Assembly (NCBI GenBank): GCA_964023275.1
Contig: OZ029915.1
Coordinates: forward strand, 20,736,775 to 20,800,774
Direction: 5' to 3'
Source: Norana najaformis
Taxonomy: Eukaryota; Annelida; Clitellata; Crassiclitellata; Hormogastridae
DNA length: 64,000 nt
Each line of letters opens with the position of its first letter. The first letter of the stretch is position 1. Below are positions 12,000 to 22,732 of the stretch, piece by piece. A program made the position numbers and the translations under genes. Below the pieces are notes generated by a model, which saw only the letters and a program-made list of their open reading frames with translations, was not told the DNA's origin and made no database searches.

Positions 12000-13200
12000 G
12001 GCTTTGATTAGTCAGGAATATTGACCAGCTTTTCCAGACCTTTTTGATTAAATAGAATAAGGAAGGCCATCAATTTACAACCTTTACATTTACAATATTA
12101 CATTACAATACACTTGCTTGTATTTTGAATTCACTTGTCTGGCTGTAAGCTTGTAAGCAACAGGATATGTGCACTAGAAGAGTGCTTTGCATTAATTGTC
12201 TGTGATCGTTCCCAATACTTTAACATTGGCTGAGATTATTTTTGGAAACCATGCAATAATAGTGACAGTTTCTAGTAACAGAGCTGGATGTCAATGACAG
12301 CTTGTCTTTGGTCTTCACTGACCAGATTCCGAGAGAATAGCATCCGCTTCAATTAATTTGAGTTTCTGTCTTATCAATCTACCCTTCATCTTAATGTTTT
12401 TATGTGGTAATCTGAATATCCATCTTGATAATACTGAACTCTCTGAATCCAATACTCTTATCCAATATGTGATTTCTTCTTTTCTGTTTAGAACATATCT
12501 GTCTCTGCCAGCAACAGGGAACATGCACTAATGGAAAAAATGTTTTTGGCTACACTTAACAAGAAGCTTGTTGGAACTGTTAGATCGCCATGGTCAGCAC
12601 TTTTGAGAGGTACTAAAAGGCACTATATAAATAGTCAACATACATAGATACTCTTGATGTAATTAGCACAGTTGCAGATGTCTTCATCCAAAATCTCATG
12701 TTTCTCCACCATTACCCCTCTGAAGAGTTTCCCCTCCGATTGACGTACAACGTTATAACATGAGATATCATTAAGCCATGATGCAGCATGTACTTTAAAC
12801 TAGACAGACACATTTACAGAGGACCTCCTCTGCAACACTGAGCTCTAAAATAGCCTCTACACCTGAATCTGTGTCAGATTCTACATGAGCTCACGATTGG
12901 CATGCTCCATTGTAAACCTTCAAGATACTGCCAAGATATTCTGTGAACCTGATCCTGCACCTACTTGGCTTCTAAACTTTCAGCCTCATATCTTCTCAGT
13001 TACCCTATCTTCGCATGAATTACCAAAACTCTTCTCTATCTGCTTCTGTATTTCCAGAAGAGAATGGTCAAATTGGTCATACACATTCATCTAAAAATTG
13101 TCTCTAATGATAGGCTTTTTTCTTATGTTTTTATGCTTATCCTTTGATGTGCCTTTAGCCCTATTAAAGGGCATCCTCACTTTGACCAGCAGCTTATGGA
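12000..13200. other. Unassigned sequence with LINE 3' end
   Basis: A short LINE-type 3' end (TTTGAGAGGTACTAAAAGGCACTATATAAAT) lies at about 12603-12633 on the plus strand. The open frame at 12315-12524 (minus) is basic but unrecognised. Confidence 0.45.
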
Positions 13201-13214
13201 AATTGCACTTATTG

Positions 13215-13450
13215 TGCTAGTCAATTTATTTAGCGCCTTTTAGAGACTAAACTGCTCATAGGCACCCATCAGCCCAGGAAGTCTATAGGTGAGTGTTAAG
13301 GCAGTGAGTTGCAACAGCCTAGTCAACCACAACCTCCTATCTTGAGTAGTAAGTGTGGGATTGTTGACAGTGACTGACAAAGTGAGAGACCCACCGTCAT
13401 GAAAGCCCTGTGCTGTGCCAAGGGAATCTTAGCCGAGCAGAAGGCAGAAG
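13215..13450 (-). mobile_element. L2/CR1-like LINE 3' fragment
   Basis: Minus-strand reading gives a degenerate RT C-terminus (PLAQHRAFMTVG... then NSLP) and ends with GGCGCTAAATAAATTG, the same kind of terminus as the copy at 18240-18800. Confidence 0.55.
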
Positions 13451-14149
13451 TGATGTTGTCTCTTGCACATATCTTATCTTTGGCTTGCACTCAACCTCAT
13501 TAACTATTTTGACATGTTTGGAATTCTCTACCTGGAGCCATATATTCATAAATCTTTTTCTGAGCCTATCTTTCACCCTAGCTGAGATGTTATGTCTTCC
13601 ATATGCTTATGGTTCATAAGGTTTCCTGTTTCCAGGCTTCAAAATCCACCTCCTAGCAGTTCCAGTTGTATCATATAGTCATTCATTTTAACTTCCTGTT
13701 TTGCTACATGGTGCTCCATATGAATCACACTCTAAAAATTGTATTACATTACAGTACTTTAATTCCATTCGTCCATGCATCCATACATACATATGCATGT
13801 ACACACATACATGTGTACATTTCATAAATGCCAAATATGTACGTGCATACAAGAGACAAAATGAATGCCTTAGCATGGTGATTGAGCTTATAATTTTGTT
13901 CACATCCACAGAATTCTATATATATGGTTTCAGATTTACAAGGGCATCAACTGATAGATGTATGTGTACATCTGTAAATATCTAGAACATGCCCAGCATA
14001 TGATAGCTGATTATGAAAGGCATTTGCATGATTCTTACTTGGTAGGCATTCAGATGTGCATAGCTTCCTCATTTGCTCTACGGCAGTTAAAAAGGGGATT
14101 AGAGATTAAAAGAGCCGCTGCCTATACTGTGTGCTGTTCTTGGCCTTTT

Positions 14150-14490
14150 CTGTTTAGCGATGTGTTAACAACATCGTGGTCATAGATTGGCGCTGTGTAT
14201 GTACGGCTGGGCAGGCTGACTCCAGTGCTGGTCTGGTGTTCATTGCTGGCGTGCATGTGCAGATATTAGCGCCAGCCTTCCGTGATAGAGAGCTGCACGA
14301 TGGACTCGAAGTTGGCGCCAGTCAGAGTCACAGCAACGTGCCATAAGGGTGGGATGCAGATTAAAGCAAGTCCAGTCCAAAGTGTGAAGATTGGATTTTG
14401 GCTTTGTGTGCAAGCCTTTAGTAATTATTGTTAAGGCTTATTGTGCTGTGGGTGGCGATGATGTGAATTTATAGACGATACTCAGGTGAG
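14150..14490 (+). promoter_or_regulatory. Possible GC-richer 5' exon or promoter-like patch
   Basis: This stretch is less AT-rich than its surroundings, contains several GGCGCC/GGCGCT elements and ends at a donor-like CTCAGGTGAGA (about 14483-14493). It could be an alternative non-coding first exon for a plus-strand gene. No core promoter element or open frame decides it, so this is only a suggestion. Confidence 0.15.
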
Positions 14491-14949
14491 ACGCAGTCTT
14501 TGGTATTTTAAGCATAGACTATCTGTTTATACAGCTGTTACCTACCTGGAGACATTTGATTCGACTATGGTTTCTTCCTGATGTATTGCAGTTGTCTTGG
14601 CTTAGAACAGCTGCTCAGCCAGAGACAATGAATGAGTTCTCTACTAAGGTCAGACATTCTTTGACATTCGTTTACGATTTTTATCTTTAGAATTTTTCTT
14701 ATTTAAATTTCTGTTTAGAATATTACTAATTTTATTTCATGTTTTTTTATTTACAATCTTAAACATGCTTCTTCTGTCTAATTTATTTTCAAGGACTTTT
14801 TGTCAAAGCGGAATCTTGTTCATCATTGCAGTGTCTGCCTGTTCATGCATAAATCTAATGTGGCTTGACATTCAAGACTTGGTTGTGTTTGCTTAATTCC
14901 TTGAGTAGTTCTCAGATTAAATCCTGCTGACAGTTACTCTTTATCAATG

Positions 14950-15005
14950 CCTGTTTGAGAGGCACCAAAAAGCGCTATATCAAGTGTCTTGTGTCATACA
15001 TATGT
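14950..15005 (+). mobile_element. Solo LINE 3' end
   Basis: GTTTGAGAGGCACCAAAAAGCGCTATATCAAGT is the 3' terminal signature shared by L2/CR1-type copies elsewhere in the window. An ATACATAC microsatellite follows to 15030. Confidence 0.6.
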
Positions 15006-15029
15006 AAATACATACATGCTTACATACAT

Positions 15030-16060
15030 ACATTAATTGATTGATTGAACCATTTATTGAATCATCAACAGCAGTTAATTACAGGCAGTTTCATTTTTAA
15101 AAAAGAAACCTATATGCTACTGCTGAGATGTCAATAGGACTAACCTGAAGAGCCATACAACCCACTTATTTCAGGATTGTCCCTGTACAGTTGATTACAT
15201 TTCAGGCAACGTGTTTAATTTATAATCTAAGAAGTTACTTTATGTCCCAAATAACAAAAAAAGTGAAAAATAAACAAAACATTTACACCATTAAAAAGTA
15301 TTAACACAGTCCTCATAGTCAGTAATCATGCAAACAAAACAAGTAGCAGTTAAGTTCAGCTTTAAATTGATTTAAAGTTGGTACTTTCATTATAATAACA
15401 AGAAGTATATAATATAAGTACATTATAGTGGATCAGAGCATTTAAATGAGGAAAGCTTAAAATTTGTATGCATGTGTATGCTTGTTTGCCTTCCTTCTTA
15501 TGATTTCCATTTGTATGCTTTCCTCAGTGTCTCGATATTTCAGTCATTTAGCAGATCTTTGTGTTACAGTTATGGGCAGCCTCACCTTTATGAAAATAGT
15601 TACCAAATGAAAGTGGTGATGATGTAACATGAATAGACCAATCTGATGTTTTATTAGGTCAGCCAGTTTTAGTGAACTGACTGTCTCAAAAGTAGGTTTA
15701 AAATTGGCAGACCAGTGCATCATACAGCAAATTCATATAGCATGCTTCTGTAGAGTTACTGATCGTTTTAATCAAGAGGGACAATTTGAGCCCCAATAAA
15801 TATTACAGTATGATAGATTGGGAAAAACTAGACTGCGATACAAATATTGAAGAATCACCAATATAGGTGAATGATACTGAATTCGAGATGATATACTGAT
15901 ATTTTTTGAAAGTTTATTTGGATGTACATATTAGTGATGTGTTCATTCTGGGTGAGGTGTTGATCCATATATACATACACCAAGAAATTTAAGAGAATGT
16001 TACCTGTTACCTGTTTCCTTACTGTTCATAGGTATTCTTATAGCTTGATATGAATTTTGA
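15030..16060 (-). mobile_element. Non-LTR retrotransposon, RT C-terminal region and 3' UTR
   Basis: The minus strand from about 15880 to 15560 reads, across a few frameshifts, YCNIYWGSNCPSRLKRS, LQKHAI, then FKPTFETVSSLKLADL and LFMLHHHHF. This is the characteristic post-thumb region (…YCNIVWG…L..LQK.AIR…F..L..L.L..L…) of jockey/Rex/I-like RTs. The stretch 15540-15030 would be its 3' UTR. It belongs to a different family from the L2-like elements in this window. Decayed and 5'-truncated. Confidence 0.7.
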
Positions 16061-16139
16061 GTAATTATTGTTTTTATTTTTGCACCTGCTTGCAATTTTT
16101 ATGTGTAGCCACCTTTCTGTAGCTGCAGGCACAGTTGGC

Positions 16140-16406
16140 TTAGTCTGAGTCAGAACAAGTGAACATCAGGCAATTTGTAAAATGCAGTTCAAGTGTGCAA
16201 CCGACAGACCATCCCCATGATGTGACCCACCAAAGCTGAGGCAGTTTCTTCCATTTACGTGGGTATACTCTACGCATTTTAATACTATTACAGAAGTTAG
16301 CCTGGGCAGGGGCATCTACATGTCCATCTGTATCATGAGTTATAAGTAGAGCTCGATTTTCATTACAATGCTCATTAGGACTGAACTTTAATTGGTCAAA
16401 ATCCAT
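16140..16406 (-). other. Unrecognised open frame of 88 codons
   Basis: The minus frame contains an unusually protein-like block (FCNSIKMRRVYPRKWKKLPQ then LWWVTSWGW) rich in Arg, Lys and Trp. I do not recognise the family. It may be an exon or transposon remnant; it has no clear splice sites or start. Confidence 0.25.
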
Positions 16407-16689
16407 GTGTCTGGGTTCGATATTGCTATCATGAAATCATTTTCTTCCTCTGTATGATTAAGCATAATGGTATTTATAATAGAATTCTCACAATACCACT
16501 GCATTTTGGACATTGACTGTAAATTAATCGGTAATTTTGATAAACCTGTTACAAGTGAGGTAAGGCAATGATGATAAATTATTTTGGTCCAGCTTAATGC
16601 AACAGGAATGTACCAAGTTATTACATAATAAATAATTTACTTCTCCAGACGATTTAAATTGTTGTTTGCATATTATGCACAATGGTAAC

Positions 16690-16955
16690 ATGATATTTAA
16701 TCACCCTGAATTCAAGGAGTTGCGATTATGAGATCCTATCCTGGCTCCCCTTCTTCCTCTTATCCCTCTTTCTGCTCCAATCCCAAACCCACCATAGCTG
16801 CCACACTGTCTCTCTGCCTGACTCTTGGATCTTAACCTGGAACCAAATACTTTTGCCTAACGATTTTGTTTTGACTGAGCGCCTGTGAATTAGCTGGTCC
16901 CCGTGATGTGGCTTTCGTTGGGCGCTGTAAAAATCTCAGGATTATGATTACGACT
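16690..16955 (+). mobile_element. GATTAC-tailed LINE, 3' UTR fragment
   Basis: About 260 bases closely match the end of the 28180-28850 copy (TTCTTCCTCTTATCCCTCTTTC… through GACTGAGCGCCTGTGAAT to the GATTAC-type tail). Confidence 0.75.
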
Positions 16956-16959
16956 ATTT

Positions 16960-18225
16960 AGCAGACAGTATGAAAAAATAACATGATTTGCAAAACAAGG
17001 TAAATATTATAATTGAGTCATTTGCTACTTACTGAAAGAAAATGCCGACAAGCATGTAGAATAGGTAATTGTAATTAATCCATACCGTAGCATGTGCATG
17101 CCTGATCCAAATCATTTAGTGATGAAATGTACTGGGGTTTATCTTCGGGAAATTATGATCGTCGGATGTAGACGATGCCACCTGCAGTCCAGGCTCTCAT
17201 GATCTTGGCCCTAAGGAGAGATCATGCATATGTGAAAATTTCCACATTATGCATGGTAAGTAGCAAATTGATGTAAACTGCATCAACTGGTGGCTGTTGG
17301 GTGGATCTCTGTGTCCTCCTACTCGGTATACCTCACCTCGTGATTGTCATGTAGCAAACCAAACAACGATACGGTGTTGTTTGTCTTTTGTTTGGCACAA
17401 AATTCTGTTAGCGGTCAAAATATTGGTAACATGAATGTGTAATCTGAGTGGTCATTGCACTAACTGACTATGGTGCATGCGGTCTCCAGGTGACGAGAAA
17501 CAGTTTCAGAGGAAATGGTGGTATCAGGTTAGTTGGGGTTCGGTTTCAATCCAGAGACAATCTCGGTGAATGATGATTCTAGTAGTCCTTGGCATACTGG
17601 AGTAGGTTCTCTGTACTTTCAGTAAGACTTACATATCTTCAAGATGTTTTTGGCAGTCATTATATGAACTTTGGTTAGGTGAGGTTTACATTGGTCCTAA
17701 ACCAAACCCACAACTATTTTCTCCACGGTTTTCCCCATAGTTGCCATAAATTTAGTTGTTAAGTTGGAGAACATTTGTTTGAATGTAGGGCTGTAGGCAA
17801 TAGGCTAGCTGTAAGGCAGGATACAAACGTATTAATGATAAGGTCATCCAAGACCAGTTCGACTAAGTCATCTGCCTTCAAGTGGCTTTTCTTGCCATTT
17901 TTGTATAAACTGTGCTATAAGTAACTAAATGGAAATCAGCGAGTTAATTTACAACAGTTTACAAAGAATTAAAAGTCTGGGTATGCCTGAAATATTTGAA
18001 AATCTCACCAGCACAACAACATTTACTTTTCTCCAATGTACACATATACACACATATATATACATACTTATTACAAATGTATGTACCGTACATATATTTA
18101 TACTCTTGTACATAGACATAAAGGTTTTTACACACTGAACATATCGTTCTATATTCAAGACACTCTTCACTAGCTTCTCATCCCGCAGCGTGTCCATCTT
18201 AAGATCCTCACTCTTATGCGCAACT
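16960..18225. other. Unassigned sequence
   Basis: A B-box-like GGGTTCGGTTTCAATCC lies at about 17538-17555 without a convincing A box. A short CATATATAC microsatellite sits at 18041-18066. Nothing else is recognised. Confidence 0.4.
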
Positions 18226-18805
18226 GTGTTGTATTATTTTGTATTTGATAACTTATATAGCGCTTCTTGCAGAACAAACTACTCAGAGGCGCTTCCAGCA
18301 TGAGAACCCCGGGGAAATAAGAACATCTTTAAACAACAAGCTGACTGAACTCTATCACCAACAGAGACCCTTGCACGAAACGATAGTGGAAGTCCATTGC
18401 ATAGAGATGGGTCAACAACAGCAAAAGCCCTCTGCTGCGCCAGTGAGGACTTAACACGAGGAACAAATGGATCCAGACGATCTAGAGAATGTAGAGGACG
18501 GGATGAAGTACACAAGTGTGGAGACCGAATAAGATCACAAAGATATTTTGGAGCCTGGCCTATGCAGGGTCTAAGTACCAGAGACAATAGTTTAAATTGA
18601 ATACAAGATAGGACTGGGAGCCACTGAAGATGTTGAATGATGTTATCTGAGATTTGAGAGAAACGGGGAAGATGTGCTATCAGCCTGGCCACAGAATTTA
18701 GTACTGATTGAAGCAAGGACAGCCGATACTTAGGCAAACTATCCAGCACAGAGTTGCAGTAATCAGTGCGACCACATATCATGGCATGAATCATAGTAGT
18801 AAAGA
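18226..18805 (-). mobile_element. L2/CR1-like LINE, RT C-terminal fragment
   Basis: The minus frame 18794-18279 is open for 171 codons. It shows CGRTDYCNSVLDSLPKY, SVARLIAHLPRF, LQWLPVLSCIQFKLL and a KSSLAQQRAFAVVDPSLCNGLP block. These are the standard order at the C-terminus of L2/CR1 RTs (DYCN..L..LP, ..LHWLPV..RI.FK, AF.V..P.LWN.LP). The 3' end at about 18240 carries AGCGCTATATAAG. The open frame suggests a relatively recent insertion. The catalytic domains are missing. Confidence 0.85.
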
Positions 18806-18809
18806 CATA

Positions 18810-19120
18810 GGAAGAAACAGAACAAAGCTGTTCCCCTTTACCTCATTGAATTCTGCGTTTTGGGCTCCTCGCTGCCGGGCCATAGCTTCCTTCTCTCGGC
18901 CACCCAGGCTCTCCTGTTTGTTCCTTCACATGCCTATGTTGGACCCACCTGCTGGAACCGGCTCTCCCGAGAACTGTGACTTGAGCTACTCTCCCTCCCC
19001 CTCACAGGGCTCTGCAAGCACATGAAGACTGTACTGTTCGATAGTGATTCTACTTGTTTGGGTGAGGAGCACCCATTTTGAGTTTATCCTCTAAGAGGCG
19101 GTTTATAAATTTTAAATTAC
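18810..19120 (+). mobile_element. LINE 3' fragment, opposite orientation
   Basis: Plus frames give a degenerate RT C-terminus (NSAFWAPRCRAIASF in one frame, VGPTCWNRLSRE in the next) followed by GAGGCGGTTTATAAATTTTAAATTACAG at its 3' end. It begins almost where the minus-strand fragment's 5' end lies, so the two are head-to-head. Confidence 0.55.
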
Positions 19121-19124
19121 AGTT

Positions 19125-20465
19125 ACAAATGAAATGAACCCTTAAGTTACTGTTAAATTAGCTATCTAATATTTAAAAAGTGCAATAAATCTAAAACAGT
19201 GTTAATTGCTATTAAAATAGCAACTCTATTTAAAATTATAAACAGTCCCTGTTAAAAAGTAATGTCATGTGTAATGTAAAAATGACCTTGCAAAATGGTG
19301 ATCAACTGGTAATCAGTGCTGTGGTTTGTGTGCCTTGAGGCCTCTGTTGAAGCCAAAAGGGACATTTGAACTTAAAGTATAGTTAAAATATAGTTAACTT
19401 AAATCTGTAATGATTTAACTGAAATTTTTCTAGATTGGATTAACTTGAATAACGAAATACATGAGCTATAATTTCAGTTTTGCAATTCAGAGTGTACATC
19501 TATTATCTGCATTTACAGCAACTCTGCTAGGAAGCTTTTTGAGATTAAGGATATTTAACTGAAAATCGAAACATGACCACAACAACCCAACAGTGTTGAA
19601 AGATTTCAGTTTTTGCCACAGGTGCATCTGTGGCTTATCCACTCATGAATAAGCAGTTAATGCCTGCTACTTAGTCTAATGAGACATTTCATTACCAGTA
19701 GTAGGGATCTTTTAGCTATCATACGGAATTGATAACTTATTCAACAAGTCCACTCAAGTGTACAGTCAGCTTCCACTGTACAGCTGTTTGACCCATCCTT
19801 CCGAGGGAAAACTGGCTTTCGTGCATTTGCACACATTCTGGAAATCACTGCTGCCAGGTTTGTTTGACCCTTCTCTTTCTTTCTTCTCACTGCACACAAA
19901 TGTATACTCGTCTTTTTACAGCTACAGAGATTGTTGGGATGAATTAATTACTTGGTGCAACATAAATGTCTGGCAAAATGAATGGAAGCGCGGCATCTGC
20001 GTATCTGACAGGCAGCAGAGGGCAATGGTTGCTTACCTGGTTGACTCAAGACCGGAACACAAGCAACCTGATATTTGCGTGGCAGTGCCTACAGATGAAG
20101 CCCCGTTGCGTAGGGGAATCCTGAATTTTTTTTGTCCACAAAAGGGAACTGATGCAGCGTTTCATGCATGTTTGGATATACGCAAGGTCTTAGGCAGATT
20201 TCAGTAAAAGTTACAGTCTACCTTCAGCATAACCATTCAACCAAGAATAACATTTGCCATGCTAATGACTGGACATGTTGTGTTGCTTCCTGTTCTTGGT
20301 GTGTGCACAGCATTTGACACTGGATCATGAGATCTTGATCACCTAACTCAACACCTCTTTTGTAGTTGTTGGACAGCCTTTGGAAGGCCCTTTGTATTTC
20401 CTGTACAGGCAAACGAGAATGCTAGCCATGGGCTGGCAGCATATGGGTATCTTTTTTCTTTTGGC
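19125..20465. other. Unassigned sequence with a 149-codon open frame
   Basis: A plus frame 19758-20207 is open for 149 codons, its second half rather protein-like (ICVSDRQQRAMVAYLVDSR…PLRRGILNFFCPQKG). I do not recognise it; it has no splice support, and it may be transposon-derived. Confidence 0.35.
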
Positions 20466-20469
20466 ATGG

Positions 20470-20830
20470 TCTAAGCAGTGCTTTTATACTTCTTGTACAC
20501 AGTCCATTTGACCTGGATCATCACTGCTTTTGGAGCCTGGATCATCACTGTTTTTGGAGCCTGGATCATCACTGCTTTTGGAGCCTGGATCATCACTGCT
20601 TTTGGAGCCTGGATCATCACTGCTTTTGGAGCCTGGATCATCACTGCTTTTGGAGCCTGGATCCATGGATATGCTGATGACATCCAGCTCTACTCACATC
20701 ATCCATCTGGTGTGCTTTTGTCTCAAAATTGTGACAGAGGTGTCATCTGGCAAACAGTTATGGTATCTGTGGACATCTGAGAAATTCTTTATGTTACTCT
20801 GCTTCATTGAAACTCTTCAGTGGTTAATCA
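20470..20830 (+). mobile_element. L2/CR1-like RT fragment with internal in-frame tandem expansion
   Basis: The plus frame 20478-20780 reads LYFLYTVHLTWI, then repeated ITAFGAWI units, then HGYADDIQLYSHHPS. In L2/CR1 RTs the block FLYT.dL is followed by a short loop and then the YADD catalytic box. Here the loop segment has been expanded about six-fold in units of exactly 24 bp, so the frame stays open into YADD (codons near 20668-20680). Sequence after about 20790 degenerates. Confidence 0.75.
20517..20662. repeat. 24-bp minisatellite, about 6 units
   Basis: Near-identical units encoding ITAFGAWI (one with ITVFGAWI) on the plus strand. They are open in several frames on both strands, which explains the overlapping repetitive open frames. 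Confidence 0.95.
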
Positions 20831-20834
20831 CGTT

Positions 20835-21400
20835 CTCAGGAAACTAGCTTTGCTGAGCAGTAGGCTTGCATATTGCGTGTTAACAGCTGTTAATGATTTT
20901 TGCTCAGATAACAAGAAATCTTGTTTCTATACACTAGTCTTCTCTTCTTATTTTATCTTTTCCTGTCTTTGTCTATTTGCTTTATCCTTGACTGGCTTCT
21001 CATACTCCTCTTTGTCTACAATCAGTTATCGTCTTCTTTCCCTTTGGCTTGTGCGTTGTTTTGGTTCATCCATGAAGGGTGTGTCGTATCCAGTGTGCAT
21101 GATGGGAAAGCCTTCTTGTGGCCAGATTCCTTTAGTCATCATCTATAATGTACTGCAAACTGCAAATGCAGTTACCCTCTTTTTAACCCAAGACCTCATG
21201 GTGACAATAATCTTAGTCAAATAGCTTTAGGTCTGAAAGGCTAATGCTACCTGTGGTCAAGCAACAGCAGTTGTCCTAGAAATTAATCACTGGTCAGTGT
21301 AATGAAAAATTCAAAGCACTAATAAAATTCTCGGCAAGATTGACTCTTTGATGACAGATTTGTGTGATTGTATGAAGTGCTGAGTGAGAATTAATTTATT
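20835..21400. other. Unassigned sequence
   Basis: The 134-codon plus frame (20820-21224) is hydrophobic and Ser/Leu/Phe-rich but shows no recognisable domain, and it probably overlaps the decayed tail of the upstream LINE fragment. Confidence 0.35.
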
Positions 21401-21404
21401 CTTT

Positions 21405-21500
21405 CATTCATTGATTCATTCAGAACATTTATATAGCGCCCCTTCAGCAGCTGTATTCAGAAGCACATCCAGCCCGGCTCCACTGAAAGATAACAGTGTA
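21405..21500 (-). mobile_element. Solo LINE 3' end
   Basis: Minus-strand GGGGCGCTATATAAATGTTCTGAATGAATC with a GAAT-repeat tail, the same terminus type as other L2/CR1 fragments. The 5' limit is uncertain. Confidence 0.55.
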
Positions 21501-21639
21501 CTCTAGCATAACTGGCCAGTAAAAATGCTGATAGACAGGCATTACTCAGCTGACACTGCCAGATGTATGCTGAAATTCAGTGCACTTTGAGATAGTGAGA
21601 CAATGAAATCTGATTGAATTTTTAAAATTACATGGACAA

Positions 21640-22730
21640 GCTTAACAATTCCATGCAGCATGAGTTCCAGCTACCAAAACTCTTCCAGTTGGATACCCAT
21701 ATAAATGGCACTCTGGTAGTCAATCGTAATGCCACCAAAACATTGACAAGACTGACTGCAGCAGTGATTGAAATAGATTGGGAAATAAATCACAATTTGA
21801 TGCACGCTTATAGAAGCAAGAGCTAAGAGCAGCATGCAAGATTTATGTGCTCAGCAAACATCAGCTCTTGGTCTGGGTATTGACCTTAGCATTGATAATA
21901 TGCCTATCTGATTCAGATATCACTACAAATGTTTTGTTGTAAGAGCAGTTAATGACTTTTTATGAGAGTTTAACAAAACTGTGTGAATGTGGCAGATATA
22001 TTTTAAATTGTCTCATAAAGAATGCAAATGGACAGTACTGTAAGTGTTTAGAGTGGTCTTATGATAAAGCGCATTGCAAGACAAATGCTATTCAAATGTT
22101 CCTTGGTGATAAATTGTGAATGTCTGATGATCAACTCCAATAAAACCTGATACAGCTCTTCCCTAGGTGCAGCAGGCCATATATTCTGCTGCAAGAGTTG
22201 ACTGGAGTAATTCTGGAATGGTGAGCAGCCCAGGATCAATTTAGCCGACTGGTTAAGACCCGGAGAGGAAACTGAGGCGGAACTCTGATTCGCCTCTGAT
22301 CCGCTATCAACACAACTGGACAATTTGACCAGAGTAATTGAACAACTGGTTCTGTTGGAAGAAAATATATTAGTGGAAGGATTTATTTTACGGCAGGAAG
22401 GGAGATGGCGGGATTTTACGATGGTGGATTAGTCTTGACATTCTGTAAGGCCTCCGCCGGACACAAGAAAGGAAATAATTGAAATTGAAAGTGCATGGAC
22501 GTGGCACAAGAATGGGTATTCCGTTGGTTGTAGGTCATATAAGTTATGACCTTGGCTATTATGAATGGATCTACCGACCTTGTGTCACATTTGTGAAAAT
22601 GATGTGGGATAAATTTAAATTTCAGAAAATGATTCAGGAAGATGCATACATAGTCTTGATATGACAACATTACAACAAACCCTTGAAAACATTTATACAG
22701 GTGGTTGTTACCATTCTTTTTTATTTCAGT
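21640..22730. other. Unassigned sequence
   Basis: Only short, unrecognised open frames on both strands. Confidence 0.4.
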
Positions 22731-22732
22731 TT

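Noticed and set aside
17525..17560. B-box-like GGGTTCGGTTTCAATCC
   Set aside because: No A box at the right distance and no repeat partner in the window.
20471..20847. Repetitive proteins in four frames (QAPKAVM, DPGSKSS, EPGSSLL)
   Set aside because: Shadows of the 24-bp minisatellite; only the plus frame that continues into YADD is meaningful, as RT sequence.
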